A stretch of DNA of 64,000 bases. It comes from Globodera rostochiensis. Its lineage: Eukaryota > Nematoda > Chromadorea > Rhabditida > Heteroderidae. Both the position numbers and the translations under genes were made by a program. The notes below the pieces were generated by a model. That model did no database searches, was not told the DNA's origin, and saw only the letters and a list, made by a program, of their open reading frames with translations. Shown here piece by piece: positions 1 through 7,699 of the stretch. The stretch covers positions 1,695,388-1,759,387 of the forward strand of contig JAEVLN010000009.1 in the NCBI GenBank assembly GCA_018350325.1, read 5' to 3'. Within the stretch, counting starts at the first letter, position 1. The number at the start of each line of letters is the position of its first letter.

Positions 1-76
1 ATCGATCTTCACCCGACATCGGACCCGTCGCTGAGATTGCGGACAAACATATTTAAAGGCGACGACGACACGCCCC

Positions 77-138
77 AAATCATTTTTCTCCCAAAATCAG
101 GATTTTAAAATCATTTTTCTCCCAAAATCAGGATTTTA
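77..138. repeat. Two-copy 31-bp direct repeat upstream of first ORF
   Basis: A 31-base unit (77-107 and 108-138) is repeated exactly and contains TCATTTTT. It sits just ahead of the start at 153. Each copy carries the TCATTT motif that recurs before the structural genes, so it may be a duplicated promoter. The rest of 1-152 shows no gene. Confidence 0.75.
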
Positions 139-152
139 ACGCTGCTTGCTTA

Positions 153-533
153 ATGTCTTCATCAAAAGTTCAAATCGGGCAGACGGTTTGCGACGCCTAT
201 CCCTATCTATGTGCTCTGTCAAAAACCAAATCGGTTGGGAAGCGACGACGACTGCTCAAGGCAGCTTCAACTCAACAGCTGCTTGCTTTAGCGGAAATAT
301 GTTTGAACATTGTCAAGGCGCGGTTTGCGCTCACCACTCGTCAGAAGCGCAGAATGATGCCCTATGCGGACTTTATTCGTCGGTTGAGCCGCTCGCGATC
401 GGAAAGAGGGGCCAGACAGCTTTTAGTACAAAAGGGGGCAGGGTTTAGTCCACATTTGTTCCCCGCACTTTTGACCCCGATCATTTTGGAATTGTCCCGC
501 ATTTTATTTTCATCAAAGAGTAAATCTGATTAA
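153..533 (+). CDS. Small basic Maverick protein, possible virion core protein
   Basis: A 126-residue protein ends two bases before the next start. Residues 35-95 are rich in Arg/Lys and contain the stretch LTTRQKRRMMPYADFIRRLS, followed by a QKGAG segment and a hydrophobic tail (about residues 100-118). This layout (basic helix, Gln-Lys-Gly-Gly-like turn, hydrophobic C terminus) recurs in small ORFs of animal Mavericks and adintoviruses, some of which have been compared with adenovirus core peptides. That relation comes from general family knowledge, not from a search. The start was chosen because ATG 153 follows the TCATTT-containing repeat and the longest open frame begins there; a rival overlapping frame (146-448) has no family resemblance. 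A DNA-packaging or membrane-associated virion role is inference. Confidence 0.55.
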   Translation: MSSSKVQIGQTVCDAYPYLCALSKTKSVGKRRRLLKAASTQQLLALAEICLNIVKARFALTTRQKRRMMPYADFIRRLSRSRSERGARQLLVQKGAGFSPHLFPALLTPIILELSRILFSSKSKSD

Positions 534-535
534 AA

Positions 536-1387
536 ATGGCTGCAAATCGTTTTGTGTTGGTGCCAGAAGATATTTACCGCGGTCTGACATCCGTTAGAGA
601 TACCGGGGACCCTAATCTCGACTTTACACGTCGCGCACTTGAAAATGTGAAGCGCGAAAATGCGGATCCGACAACAAAAAATGTTCATTACAACCAGGAG
701 CTTCGCCGATATCTACACCTAAAAAAAGAGCATGATGAGAGACCGGTTAGAGTGACAATTGACAACAACAGCCGCCGCGGGATTATTGCAGCAGGCGAGC
801 AACAGCCGACTGCGGCACCCGCACCACCTGTTTGGAGAAAAACACCCAAACAAAAAAAGAAGCGAAAAAGAAATTTGTCAGTCGCATCATCGCGAGGTGA
901 TGCCGGTGCAGAGCAAGAAGAAGAGGAAGAAGGAAATAAGACGGCAGACAGCTCGTTTAGAAGTGCACGCAGCACTAGCACTACCGGTACCCTGAGGGCC
1001 GAAACGGAAACGCCTACAACTCCTGAACAACCGCAACCGCAACAACAACAGGTTGAGCAGAAGCAGTGGATCAGCGATCTGACAACGCTACTATCATCAA
1101 ACCCGGACAAATATGGAGTTACGCAAGCTGGAGAGATTAGAAATGAGCATGGAAAACGGATAATGCACAGCAATTTAAATAAATCTCTGGAGTGGTTGTT
1201 TGAAATGAAGAGAAACCCAAAAACACATAAAGCCGGAAAGCGACCGCCCGGAACAGCCTTTATTGAACAAATTTTTGATCGCGAGCCCCTACTACGTACA
1301 TATTTACCATCTTCTGAAGGCGCTAGCAGTAGCAGTACAAAACAGACCGCGGAAACTACCAAATTTGTCCCTAAACTATGGAAATAA
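536..1387 (+). CDS. Conserved Maverick protein of unknown function
   Basis: A 283-residue protein lies between the small core-like gene and the integrase. The N terminus (residues 1-75) has a conserved-looking block with VLVPEDIYRGL and LDFTRRALENVKRE. The middle is low complexity, rich in Lys, Glu, Ser, Thr and Gln. The C-terminal block (about residues 178-262) contains SSNPDKYGVTQAGEI and PPGTAFIEQIF. Proteins with this two-block layout occur next to integrases in metazoan Mavericks; I know of no assigned function. Its last 10 bases overlap the integrase start, so coupled translation of the two is possible. It could be a DNA-binding or scaffold protein, but nothing in the sequence proves this. 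Confidence 0.6.
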   Translation: MAANRFVLVPEDIYRGLTSVRDTGDPNLDFTRRALENVKRENADPTTKNVHYNQELRRYLHLKKEHDERPVRVTIDNNSRRGIIAAGEQQPTAAPAPPVWRKTPKQKKKRKRNLSVASSRGDAGAEQEEEEEGNKTADSSFRSARSTSTTGTLRAETETPTTPEQPQPQQQQVEQKQWISDLTTLLSSNPDKYGVTQAGEIRNEHGKRIMHSNLNKSLEWLFEMKRNPKTHKAGKRPPGTAFIEQIFDREPLLRTYLPSSEGASSSSTKQTAETTKFVPKLWK

Positions 1388-2481
1388 TCGAGCAACGACT
1401 GAGTCAGCTGTACAACGATCCGGAAAAATCGTCGGCCGCTTTTGCCGGCGTTGATGTTCTTTGGAGAGAGGCGCGTAAGGCAATACCCAAAATCACACGA
1501 ACACAAGTCCGGCAATGGTTACAACATCAACGCACTTACACACTACATCGCCCACGCCGAGTGCGCTTTCCCCGATCGCGTACAATACCCGCCGGCTACA
1601 TGACCGACGTCCAGATGGACCTGGCCGATTTCCAAAAACTTTCACGGCACAACGGAGGCGCAAAATATGCGCTCGTGGCTGTCGACGTGCTCAGTCGAAT
1701 GGTGTTTGCAACGCCGACGCGTAGTAAATCCGCACGCGATATGTTAAACGCTCTCCGACAGCTCTTTTCTCAAATGGAAATGAAGCCGCATCGCGTGTTC
1801 AGTGATAAAGGGAAGGAATTTGAGGCGCGAGAGGTCAAGAATTTTTTTACCGGAGAAGAGGTGGAAAAGCATCGACCCGCCTCATCAACAGTGAAAGCAA
1901 GTGTGTGCGAACGCGCAATTCGCACGCTGAAGCAGCGCATCTACCGTTATTTTTCCGAAAAACACACACTCAACTGGATCGATACTCTTCCCCACATTGT
2001 TGCGGGAATCAACTCATCGCGTAGTCGCACTCACGGAATGCGTCCTGTCGATATTGGATTTGACAATGCGCAGGAGGTGTGGGACCGTCTTTATGGACCC
2101 GTTGACCGTTTTGTTCACCCGGATAGCTATGTGAAAGGACGAACGCGCTTCAAAGAGGGAGATTTTGTACGGATGAGCAAAAATAAGGGGACGTTTGCAC
2201 GCGGATACATGCCCTCGTGGTCGGATGAAATATTACAAATAGCGAAGGTGAAGCGCCACGCATCACCCGTACGATACCGAGTGAGGGATGAGAGAGGAGA
2301 AATGTTTGAAGGATGGTTCTATGAGCCGGATTTGGCTCGTGTGTACAAGGATGAGGAAACAAGCTATCGCGTGAAAGTTTTGCGCACCAAAACAAGCAAG
2401 GACGGCTCAAAAAAATTTTTTGTGCGCTATTTAGATGATCCACAGAGGCCTCGATGGATCGATGAATCCCAATTTGTATAA
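1378..2481 (+). CDS. INT: Retroviral-type DDE integrase with chromo-like C terminus
   Basis: This 367-residue enzyme would join the element ends to host DNA. An N-terminal region (1-70) resembles the zinc/helix part but lacks a clean HHCC set. The RNase-H-fold core shows the acidic triad D81 (in QMDLADF), D143 (in FSDKGKEF) and E179 (in SVCERAIRTLKQR), with exactly 35 residues between the second Asp and the Glu, as in retroviral integrases. Residues about 325-366 (YRVKVLRTK to RWIDESQFV) look like a chromodomain, a known C-terminal feature of Polinton integrases that may steer insertion. The ATG overlaps the upstream ORF by 10 bases. All key residues are present and the frame is intact, so the protein could be active. 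Confidence 0.93.
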   Translation: MEIIEQRLSQLYNDPEKSSAAFAGVDVLWREARKAIPKITRTQVRQWLQHQRTYTLHRPRRVRFPRSRTIPAGYMTDVQMDLADFQKLSRHNGGAKYALVAVDVLSRMVFATPTRSKSARDMLNALRQLFSQMEMKPHRVFSDKGKEFEAREVKNFFTGEEVEKHRPASSTVKASVCERAIRTLKQRIYRYFSEKHTLNWIDTLPHIVAGINSSRSRTHGMRPVDIGFDNAQEVWDRLYGPVDRFVHPDSYVKGRTRFKEGDFVRMSKNKGTFARGYMPSWSDEILQIAKVKRHASPVRYRVRDERGEMFEGWFYEPDLARVYKDEETSYRVKVLRTKTSKDGSKKFFVRYLDDPQRPRWIDESQFV

Positions 2482-2505
2482 ATATTGCTTAATCCCCGCA
2501 TTTGC

Positions 2506-2512
2506 TCATTTA
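2506..2512 (+). promoter_or_regulatory. TCATTTA motif before penton-like gene
   Basis: TCATTTA lies about 20 bases before ATG 2532. Closely similar motifs occur at 4339, 4991 and 6398, each 30-45 bases before the next capsid-module start, and in the 31-bp repeat before 153. Candidate late promoter element; inferred from recurrence only. Confidence 0.35.
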
Positions 2513-2531
2513 TCGATTTTATTGGATAAAA

Positions 2532-4325
2532 ATGTCTGACGAGGGTAGCAACTATTTCTTTGTGGTCCTGCCTAGCAACGTGACGGATTATACGGACAAT
2601 ATGACGTCACGGTACCGCGTGCACCTGCCGAAGCCGATACAGTTTCGCGGTGCTTGGGTGTGCGGACTATACTCCATACAATACCCCCACTCGTGGGCGT
2701 CGACTGTAGGCACCGTTGAGCAGCAATGGCTCGATATCCACCGTCAGGACGGTGAAACGGTGCGCGTGGACCTACCGAAAACTTCACAGCAAAGCGCGCA
2801 AGGACTCAAAGAATATTTGAATCGTACAATAACGGCGACTTTGACGGTTAACAGACGATACCGGCGCAGCAAAAGAAATGCGGAAGAAACAGCTGACGAG
2901 TTACGGCGGCAACAGCAGCATGATGGAAGCTCGGCGGATGAGGGCGGAAGCGTAGTGTGCACAAAGACTGGCAGGAGAACTGTCTGCAGGAGAATAAAAC
3001 CTGTAGTACCATCTGATGATGAGGATGTGGTAAAAACGGCAGTAACAACACCAACGACTGCCCAAACAACAACGACAACAAAAGAGGTTCCGGACCAAGC
3101 CCGACCTTTTTCGCAGGTTGAAAAACTAGGGGAGAAGATGAAAGAAAAACTCAATTCGCAGCAGCGTAATGAAGAGTTCGAGAAAGCGAAAGAGACTGAT
3201 ACTGCTAACCCTAAAAGATTGCCGACAGATAAGGAGGAAGAAGAGGAAGAAAAGAAGTCAACTAAAAGATTGCCGACAGATAAGGAGGAAGAAGAGAAAG
3301 AAAAGACGTCAAGTAAATCTCAGGAGAAGGAGATTTTTAAAGAAAAACCATTGACGACGCCTCCTACACCCACTGTTAGTAGTAGCCCCAGCCCGGTCAA
3401 AATTGCGGCACAAACGCGAGGAGAGGCGCTGAAAGGGTTGGTGGAAAAAAGTCAGAAAGAAAAAGAGGAAAACAAGCTGACAACGGCAACAACACGCGGT
3501 GAGGCGCTGAAAGGGATATTGGAAACAAGTGGTAAAGATAAAGATTCGAGTCCAACAACAACAACAACAACACGTGGAGAGGTGCTAAAAGCGCTGATGG
3601 AAAAAAGTCAGCAAGAAAAAGAGGAAAAAAAGAATAAAGAGCCGAGTCCGTCAACAACAACAACAACGCGTGGAGAGGTGTTAAAAGGATTGTTGGACAC
3701 AGCCCACAAAGGAAAGGGGGAAAAGGAGGGCAAGGAGTTGGAGACCGCGAAAACAAATGAAGAGGCGCTGAAGGGATTTGTGGAAAAAGGCCGCCGCAAG
3801 GAATTGGCGCCAGCAAAGACACGCGGGGAAGCGTTGAAACAGCTTTTAGAAAGGCGAAAGGAGGAAAAAGCGGAGGACGACAATCATTTCAGCTACCGTA
3901 CGGACATTGACCGCTTCCAGGTGGTGCTCCTTGACGATCCGGACATTAGCCATCTGAGCATGTCTCAGCAAATTGCCTATGTGCTCGGCTTTCCCAACAA
4001 GGAGTTGGTGGAGCGTGGCGAAATCGCCAAGTATGGAGTGGATTTGCGCGGCGGTTTCACCAGCTTTGCGGTCTACGCCACAGGGCTGACACGGAGTGTC
4101 ATTTTAGGCAATTCACTGAGCTCACTGCTTCGAATTGTGTCAACGGATGGTGAATACGGACAAGTGATAGAGCGAATTTACGACAATCCGATGTTCATTC
4201 CTGTTCATCCACGGGAGATCAACGAGCTTCAAATTGAGCTGAGGATGATGGACGGAAAACTGGTTCCCTTCGATTACGGGACTGTACTGATCACTTTAGT
4301 ATTTAAAAAGGTCATAAATTTTTGA
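2532..4325 (+). CDS. Penton/minor capsid-like protein with repetitive insertion
   Basis: The frame opens at 2502, but the second Met at 2532 follows an AAAA leader and starts the conserved sequence MSDEGSNYFFVVLPSNV, so it is preferred (597 residues). The N-terminal 110 residues (VLPSNV, RVHLPKPI, GLYSIQYPHSW) and the C-terminal 140 residues (LSMSQQIAYVLGFPNKEL onward) match the layout of the predicted minor capsid protein found beside the major capsid gene in Mavericks. Between them is a long low-complexity insert: Thr/Lys/Glu-rich, with a duplicated KRLPTDKEEEEEE block (3210-3300) and six copies of a unit beginning TRGEALKGL (about 3410-3860). Calling it penton rests on position and pattern; the jelly-roll fold cannot be seen directly. 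The insert may form an exposed, fast-evolving coiled surface feature. Confidence 0.65.
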   Translation: MSDEGSNYFFVVLPSNVTDYTDNMTSRYRVHLPKPIQFRGAWVCGLYSIQYPHSWASTVGTVEQQWLDIHRQDGETVRVDLPKTSQQSAQGLKEYLNRTITATLTVNRRYRRSKRNAEETADELRRQQQHDGSSADEGGSVVCTKTGRRTVCRRIKPVVPSDDEDVVKTAVTTPTTAQTTTTTKEVPDQARPFSQVEKLGEKMKEKLNSQQRNEEFEKAKETDTANPKRLPTDKEEEEEEKKSTKRLPTDKEEEEKEKTSSKSQEKEIFKEKPLTTPPTPTVSSSPSPVKIAAQTRGEALKGLVEKSQKEKEENKLTTATTRGEALKGILETSGKDKDSSPTTTTTTRGEVLKALMEKSQQEKEEKKNKEPSPSTTTTTRGEVLKGLLDTAHKGKGEKEGKELETAKTNEEALKGFVEKGRRKELAPAKTRGEALKQLLERRKEEKAEDDNHFSYRTDIDRFQVVLLDDPDISHLSMSQQIAYVLGFPNKELVERGEIAKYGVDLRGGFTSFAVYATGLTRSVILGNSLSSLLRIVSTDGEYGQVIERIYDNPMFIPVHPREINELQIELRMMDGKLVPFDYGTVLITLVFKKVINF

Positions 4326-4367
4326 TCCCTTCCCTTGGTCATTTACATACATTCATTACTGTTTGTG

Positions 4368-4373
4368 AATAAA
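4368..4373 (+). terminator. AATAAA polyadenylation signal between capsid genes
   Basis: AATAAA lies 43 bases after the stop of the penton-like gene and just before ATG 4381. AATAAA is also found in the gaps before 5028 and 6443, so each structural gene probably has its own 3' end signal, nested in the next gene's leader. Confidence 0.45.
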
Positions 4374-4380
4374 TTTCTTA

Positions 4381-4989
4381 ATGGTGCATGTACCATTTGA
4401 CACACGTACGGTCGGATATGATGACCATATCCCCCAATACGGTGGAGGAGTGGTGGACGACGAATTCACGGATAGAACGGAAGATCATCTCCATCATCAT
4501 CGCAAAAATCAGATAAACTACTTTCGAGGCGCACCACCCTATCAACGTGGATATGGCGGCGGCGGCGGCGCCCTAAGAATTCAGCGCGGCGCGGGCATTG
4601 GAGATGTGCTGCGTGGACTTTGGCGCATACTTTTGCCCGTGGTGAAGCGTGCAGGCACCGCAGTGGGGCGCGAAGCTTTGGAGACCGGAGGACGAATACT
4701 TGACAAGGTGCAACAAGGAGAGAATTTGAAGAAGGCTACGATCAGCGAGGGGAAAAAATCAATAGATACTCTGCTTGAGCAGTCTGGACTACCCAAACAA
4801 TTTGGTGGTGGTGTAGGCAGTATAAAAAGGGGACATAAACGCGTCCATTTTCATCCAACAACAACAACAAAATCTTCTACGTTATCGCCACTGGAAACGC
4901 ATCAGACGCTTATCGGCCGAGCGACGTCGCCAAAGAAAGCCAAACAACACAATAGACGCAAAAAATCTGACACCTTTGGATTTTACTAA
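4381..4989 (+). CDS. Gly-rich amphipathic virion protein, pVI/core-like
   Basis: A 202-residue protein lies between the penton-like and major capsid genes. Residues 46-70 read YFRGAPPYQRGYGGGGG, a Gly-rich linker common in Maverick structural proteins. Residues 71-105 (GIGDVLRGLWRILLPVVKRA and following) form a strong amphipathic helix. The C-terminal 60 residues are basic (Lys, Arg, His), and a GSIKRG-type segment precedes HKRVHFHP. In adintoviruses such proteins are compared with adenovirus pVI or core proteins, which disrupt membranes or bind DNA; that comparison is from family knowledge. An AATAAA at 4368-4373 just upstream may end the preceding transcript. Function is not proven from sequence. 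Confidence 0.5.
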   Translation: MVHVPFDTRTVGYDDHIPQYGGGVVDDEFTDRTEDHLHHHRKNQINYFRGAPPYQRGYGGGGGALRIQRGAGIGDVLRGLWRILLPVVKRAGTAVGREALETGGRILDKVQQGENLKKATISEGKKSIDTLLEQSGLPKQFGGGVGSIKRGHKRVHFHPTTTTKSSTLSPLETHQTLIGRATSPKKAKQHNRRKKSDTFGFY

Positions 4990-5027
4990 ATCATTTACAA
5001 TAAAATTCTGATAATAAACGACTAAAA

Positions 5028-6368
5028 ATGCAATCTGCTCCTTTCCACAAAATTGACCGAGACTCGGGCAATGCAGTTTCCTCTGCACTCGCTTTCTTCG
5101 ACATCCCAGACACGGATGTAAGCCTTTCACACTCGTCGAACGTCGAGTATCTGACACTGAATCCTGTGAACATAACTCCGTATCACTTTAAAATTCATGC
5201 AAGCTCCGACTATATTGACCTCAGCAAATGTTATATATTCACCGAACTACGAATTCGTAAGGAACAAGGAGGCGAAATGAAAAATCTGGTTGCCGCGGAT
5301 GACGTCAGCATGTGCCAAATGATAGGGCACACACTATGGAAAAATTGCAGAATGTCCATAAACGGCACACAAGTTTTCGAGGGGAACGATCTGATGGCCT
5401 ACAAGAGCGTGATGGACTATGAGCTGACGTACCCGGAAAGCGTGAAACGCTCGTACCTGAACATAGCCGGCTACTACATGGATGCGGAGGATTCGCAGGT
5501 GACCGGTGCCGGCTACACCGCTCGGCGCGCACTTTTTGCGCAAAGCAAAACTGCACAATTCATCGCACGACTGGATGTTGACCCGTGCAATCAGCCGAGA
5601 TACATTGTCAATCAATGCGAAGTGGACATCGAGCTTCTTCCGCACTCCTCCCAGTTCGTGATTCTCGCACCGAACGCACCAACATCGCCCGCGGAAGATG
5701 TTCGTCAATACCACCTTGAGGTGATCAGCTGTAAACTATATGTGAAGAAGGCAGAGGTGATGGACAGTCTGGCATTGGACATCAGCAAAAAGTTGGAGCT
5801 CCGCCCTGCACGATACCCACTGCGGAAAACGTCGATGAAGGCGCTGTTCATCAGCGAAAACCGTACGGAGTTCACCGCCAATCTTTGGTCCGATCAAGTC
5901 CCAAAGCGCATAGTGCTCGGTCTTGTCTCAAATGCGAGCTATGTGGGCTCTGCAGCCACCAGTCCTTTTGACTTTCGCCCCTTCGATGTGCGCGACATAA
6001 GCATCTGCGCCAGCGGTCGCACACATCCTCAAGCGCAGTACTCCCTTGATTTCCCCAATGGACGCTTTGCGCGAATCTATCACGACACACAAGAGGCCGT
6101 AGGGTATGCCGGCACGCTGGACAGCAACGGCATATCGATGAAAAGGTATTCGCAGGGCGGCCAGTGTTTTTTTGTCTTCAACCTTGCACCATCTGCCGAG
6201 AACGCGGCAGACACATTCGATTTGATCCGTAAGGGAACAACGGCAATTCGAATCTCTTTTAACGCGCCAGTCCCTGCGCGAGGAATCGTTCTGATAGGCA
6301 TGGCTGAAATAGACGCTTTGCTGATGCTGGACAAGAATCGTACTGTAGCCAGTGATGTTCACGTATAA
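5028..6368 (+). CDS. MCP: Major capsid protein, double jelly-roll
   Basis: A 446-residue protein matches the family often annotated in databases as 'uncharacterized protein F54H12.2-like', recognised as the Polinton/adintovirus hexon-type capsid protein. Diagnostic blocks are SSALAFFDIPDTDVSL near the N terminus, SSDYIDLSKCYIFTELRI (about residues 59-77), HTLWKNCRMSINGTQVF, and a C-terminal IVLIGMAEIDALLMLD. It would form trimers that tile an icosahedral shell about the polymerase-copied genome. Length fits the family. The start is the first ATG after the intergenic AT-rich leader (CTAAAAATG). No stop or frame break is present. Family assignment is by pattern recognition; the two jelly rolls are inferred from known homologues. 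Confidence 0.88.
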   Translation: MQSAPFHKIDRDSGNAVSSALAFFDIPDTDVSLSHSSNVEYLTLNPVNITPYHFKIHASSDYIDLSKCYIFTELRIRKEQGGEMKNLVAADDVSMCQMIGHTLWKNCRMSINGTQVFEGNDLMAYKSVMDYELTYPESVKRSYLNIAGYYMDAEDSQVTGAGYTARRALFAQSKTAQFIARLDVDPCNQPRYIVNQCEVDIELLPHSSQFVILAPNAPTSPAEDVRQYHLEVISCKLYVKKAEVMDSLALDISKKLELRPARYPLRKTSMKALFISENRTEFTANLWSDQVPKRIVLGLVSNASYVGSAATSPFDFRPFDVRDISICASGRTHPQAQYSLDFPNGRFARIYHDTQEAVGYAGTLDSNGISMKRYSQGGQCFFVFNLAPSAENAADTFDLIRKGTTAIRISFNAPVPARGIVLIGMAEIDALLMLDKNRTVASDVHV

Positions 6369-6442
6369 ATACGCCGTTTTCCCACAAATTGTTCATTCAT
6401 TTTTCATTTTTGTACGAAAATTTTTTTGCTAATAAAAAAAAT

Positions 6443-7030
6443 ATGCATTCAGTCTCCCCAGTTGCTATTTTGACCACAGGTCTCACAGAGTGGCAGGAGT
6501 ATAAGAGAAATCTCCACCACGCAAAGAGATTGCTGTCATCGACAACAACGTCAACAGCCGCAGCAACTACTACCACTACTAAAATAAGCAAGGCGTTGAC
6601 TTCTGCTGTAGCAAGAAGCACTACATCAAGACCTCTTATACAGGTGCTTTACGATGACACACGCCAGGCAAACAGTGGAATCGGAGACGTGATCACATCG
6701 CTGTGCAAAAATCTGGGCAGTGAAGGGACAGTGTGGGTTTGGACCCGAGTGTTTTGCTACGTTGCCATTCTCCTGGCCATTTTGTGTGCTATACTGTACG
6801 CCATCCGCTCAATCTACGCGCTCAAGGCGGTCATAAGACGTCAAAAGAACCAAAACATCGAGTCGTCGTCGGAACCGGCCTATGAACAGTCTACAAATCG
6901 AAAGAGTCTTGAGCAGTTGCCGAGCGACGCGCAACGCCTTTCTCGGGTGCTTCCCAGTGGACAGGATTCCATTGGCGCAGAACTTGTTTCGTTCAGGCCC
7001 TATCCCAGCATCTCTGGTGGTCAATCTTGA
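6443..7030 (+). CDS. Single-pass membrane protein of Maverick capsid block
   Basis: A 195-residue protein. The frame opens at 6389, but ATG 6443 after a poly-A leader is the better start. Residues 30-62 are Ser/Thr/Ala-rich. One hydrophobic segment (about 103-123, FCYVAILLAILCAILYAI) is flanked by basic RRQK, suggesting a type III or signal-anchor membrane protein. The tail is polar. Its last 149 bases overlap the protease ORF in another frame, a compact viral-style arrangement. I do not recognise the family; its place between capsid and protease suggests a virion or egress membrane protein, which is inference. Confidence 0.6.
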   Translation: MHSVSPVAILTTGLTEWQEYKRNLHHAKRLLSSTTTSTAAATTTTTKISKALTSAVARSTTSRPLIQVLYDDTRQANSGIGDVITSLCKNLGSEGTVWVWTRVFCYVAILLAILCAILYAIRSIYALKAVIRRQKNQNIESSSEPAYEQSTNRKSLEQLPSDAQRLSRVLPSGQDSIGAELVSFRPYPSISGGQS

Positions 7031-7358
7031 TGTGGCGGGAGCGGAAGGCTCGCACTGGGTGGCATTCTACATACCAAGACCGAATACTGTGTGGTACTTT
7101 GACAGTTATGCCCTCCCTCCCCCAACTCAAATAAATTTGTTTTTTTCAAATTTTTCCCATTGCAAAAAGAACCCCACCCCCATTCAATCAGTTAGCTCAG
7201 ATGTTTGCGGTCACTACTGTATTTATTTCATATATTTCATTTCAATTGGTCATAATTATGATGAGTTTTTACGTAAACTAGAATTGCATTGTACGATTAA
7301 TAATAGCGATTGTGACATGATTGTACGAAAATTTGTGAATACAAATGTTTTAAATTAA
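6882..7358 (+). CDS. PRO: Adenain-type cysteine protease
   Basis: A 158-residue protein with the adenovirus-protease (C5, Ulp1-like) active-site order: H58 in GSHWVAFY, D74 in WYFDSYA, Q102 as oxyanion-hole residue, and nucleophile C109 in SDVCGHYCIYF. In adenoviruses and Polintons this enzyme matures capsid and core proteins. Its ORF begins inside the preceding membrane-protein gene, so it is probably expressed by leaky scanning or reinitiation, or from its own transcript. Length is slightly short of adenain (about 200), with a compact C terminus. Catalytic set is complete. Confidence 0.87.
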   Translation: MNSLQIERVLSSCRATRNAFLGCFPVDRIPLAQNLFRSGPIPASLVVNLDVAGAEGSHWVAFYIPRPNTVWYFDSYALPPPTQINLFFSNFSHCKKNPTPIQSVSSDVCGHYCIYFIYFISIGHNYDEFLRKLELHCTINNSDCDMIVRKFVNTNVLN

Positions 7359-7650
7359 TTGTATGTTGGGAGGGGTGGCTAATATTAGTTGACGTCTGGA
7401 AGCGCGCGCCTGCTTTATGCGCGATTGATTTATGGCCCTTTTGGCGCCGCTTCGTCTAATATTTGAATATGACCGCGAATATATTCAAATTTGATTGATT
7501 TACGATTTGGGTCGACGCCAAATAGAACCGCGCGCGAGCGCGCCATTGTTTATAACATTTGATTCTCGCGCACGCCTTTTTGAGAGATTTACAATTATGC
7601 GCGGGATAGATAGGTTATACGGCCAGGTACCACCTGGCACGCTTTAGCGC
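7359..7650. promoter_or_regulatory. Control region between capsid block and polymerase gene
   Basis: This 290-base gap lacks a credible ORF. It holds GC-rich GCGCGC clusters (7400-7420, 7530-7545), a 9-bp inverted repeat TTTGAATAT / ATATTCAAA at 7462-7489 with a 10-base loop, and a dyad GCCAGGT-ACC-ACCTGGC at 7622-7638 that ends 13 bases before the TATA box. The dyads suggest protein-binding sites for the polymerase promoter; this is inference. Confidence 0.4.
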
Positions 7651-7660
7651 CTATATAAAT
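7651..7660 (+). promoter_or_regulatory. TATA box of polymerase B gene
   Basis: CTATATAAAT lies 40-50 bases before ATG 7700, with a perfect dyad just upstream. Similar TATA boxes precede the accessory genes but not the capsid genes. Confidence 0.65.
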
Positions 7661-7699
7661 GGAGGGAGGAATGAGAAAAATTCATTTATTTCACAAAAA

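Noticed and set aside
688..1515. 275-residue minus-strand ORF opposite the Maverick unknown gene
   Set aside because: Ser/Cys-rich shadow of the Lys/Glu/Gln-rich plus-strand gene; no domain.
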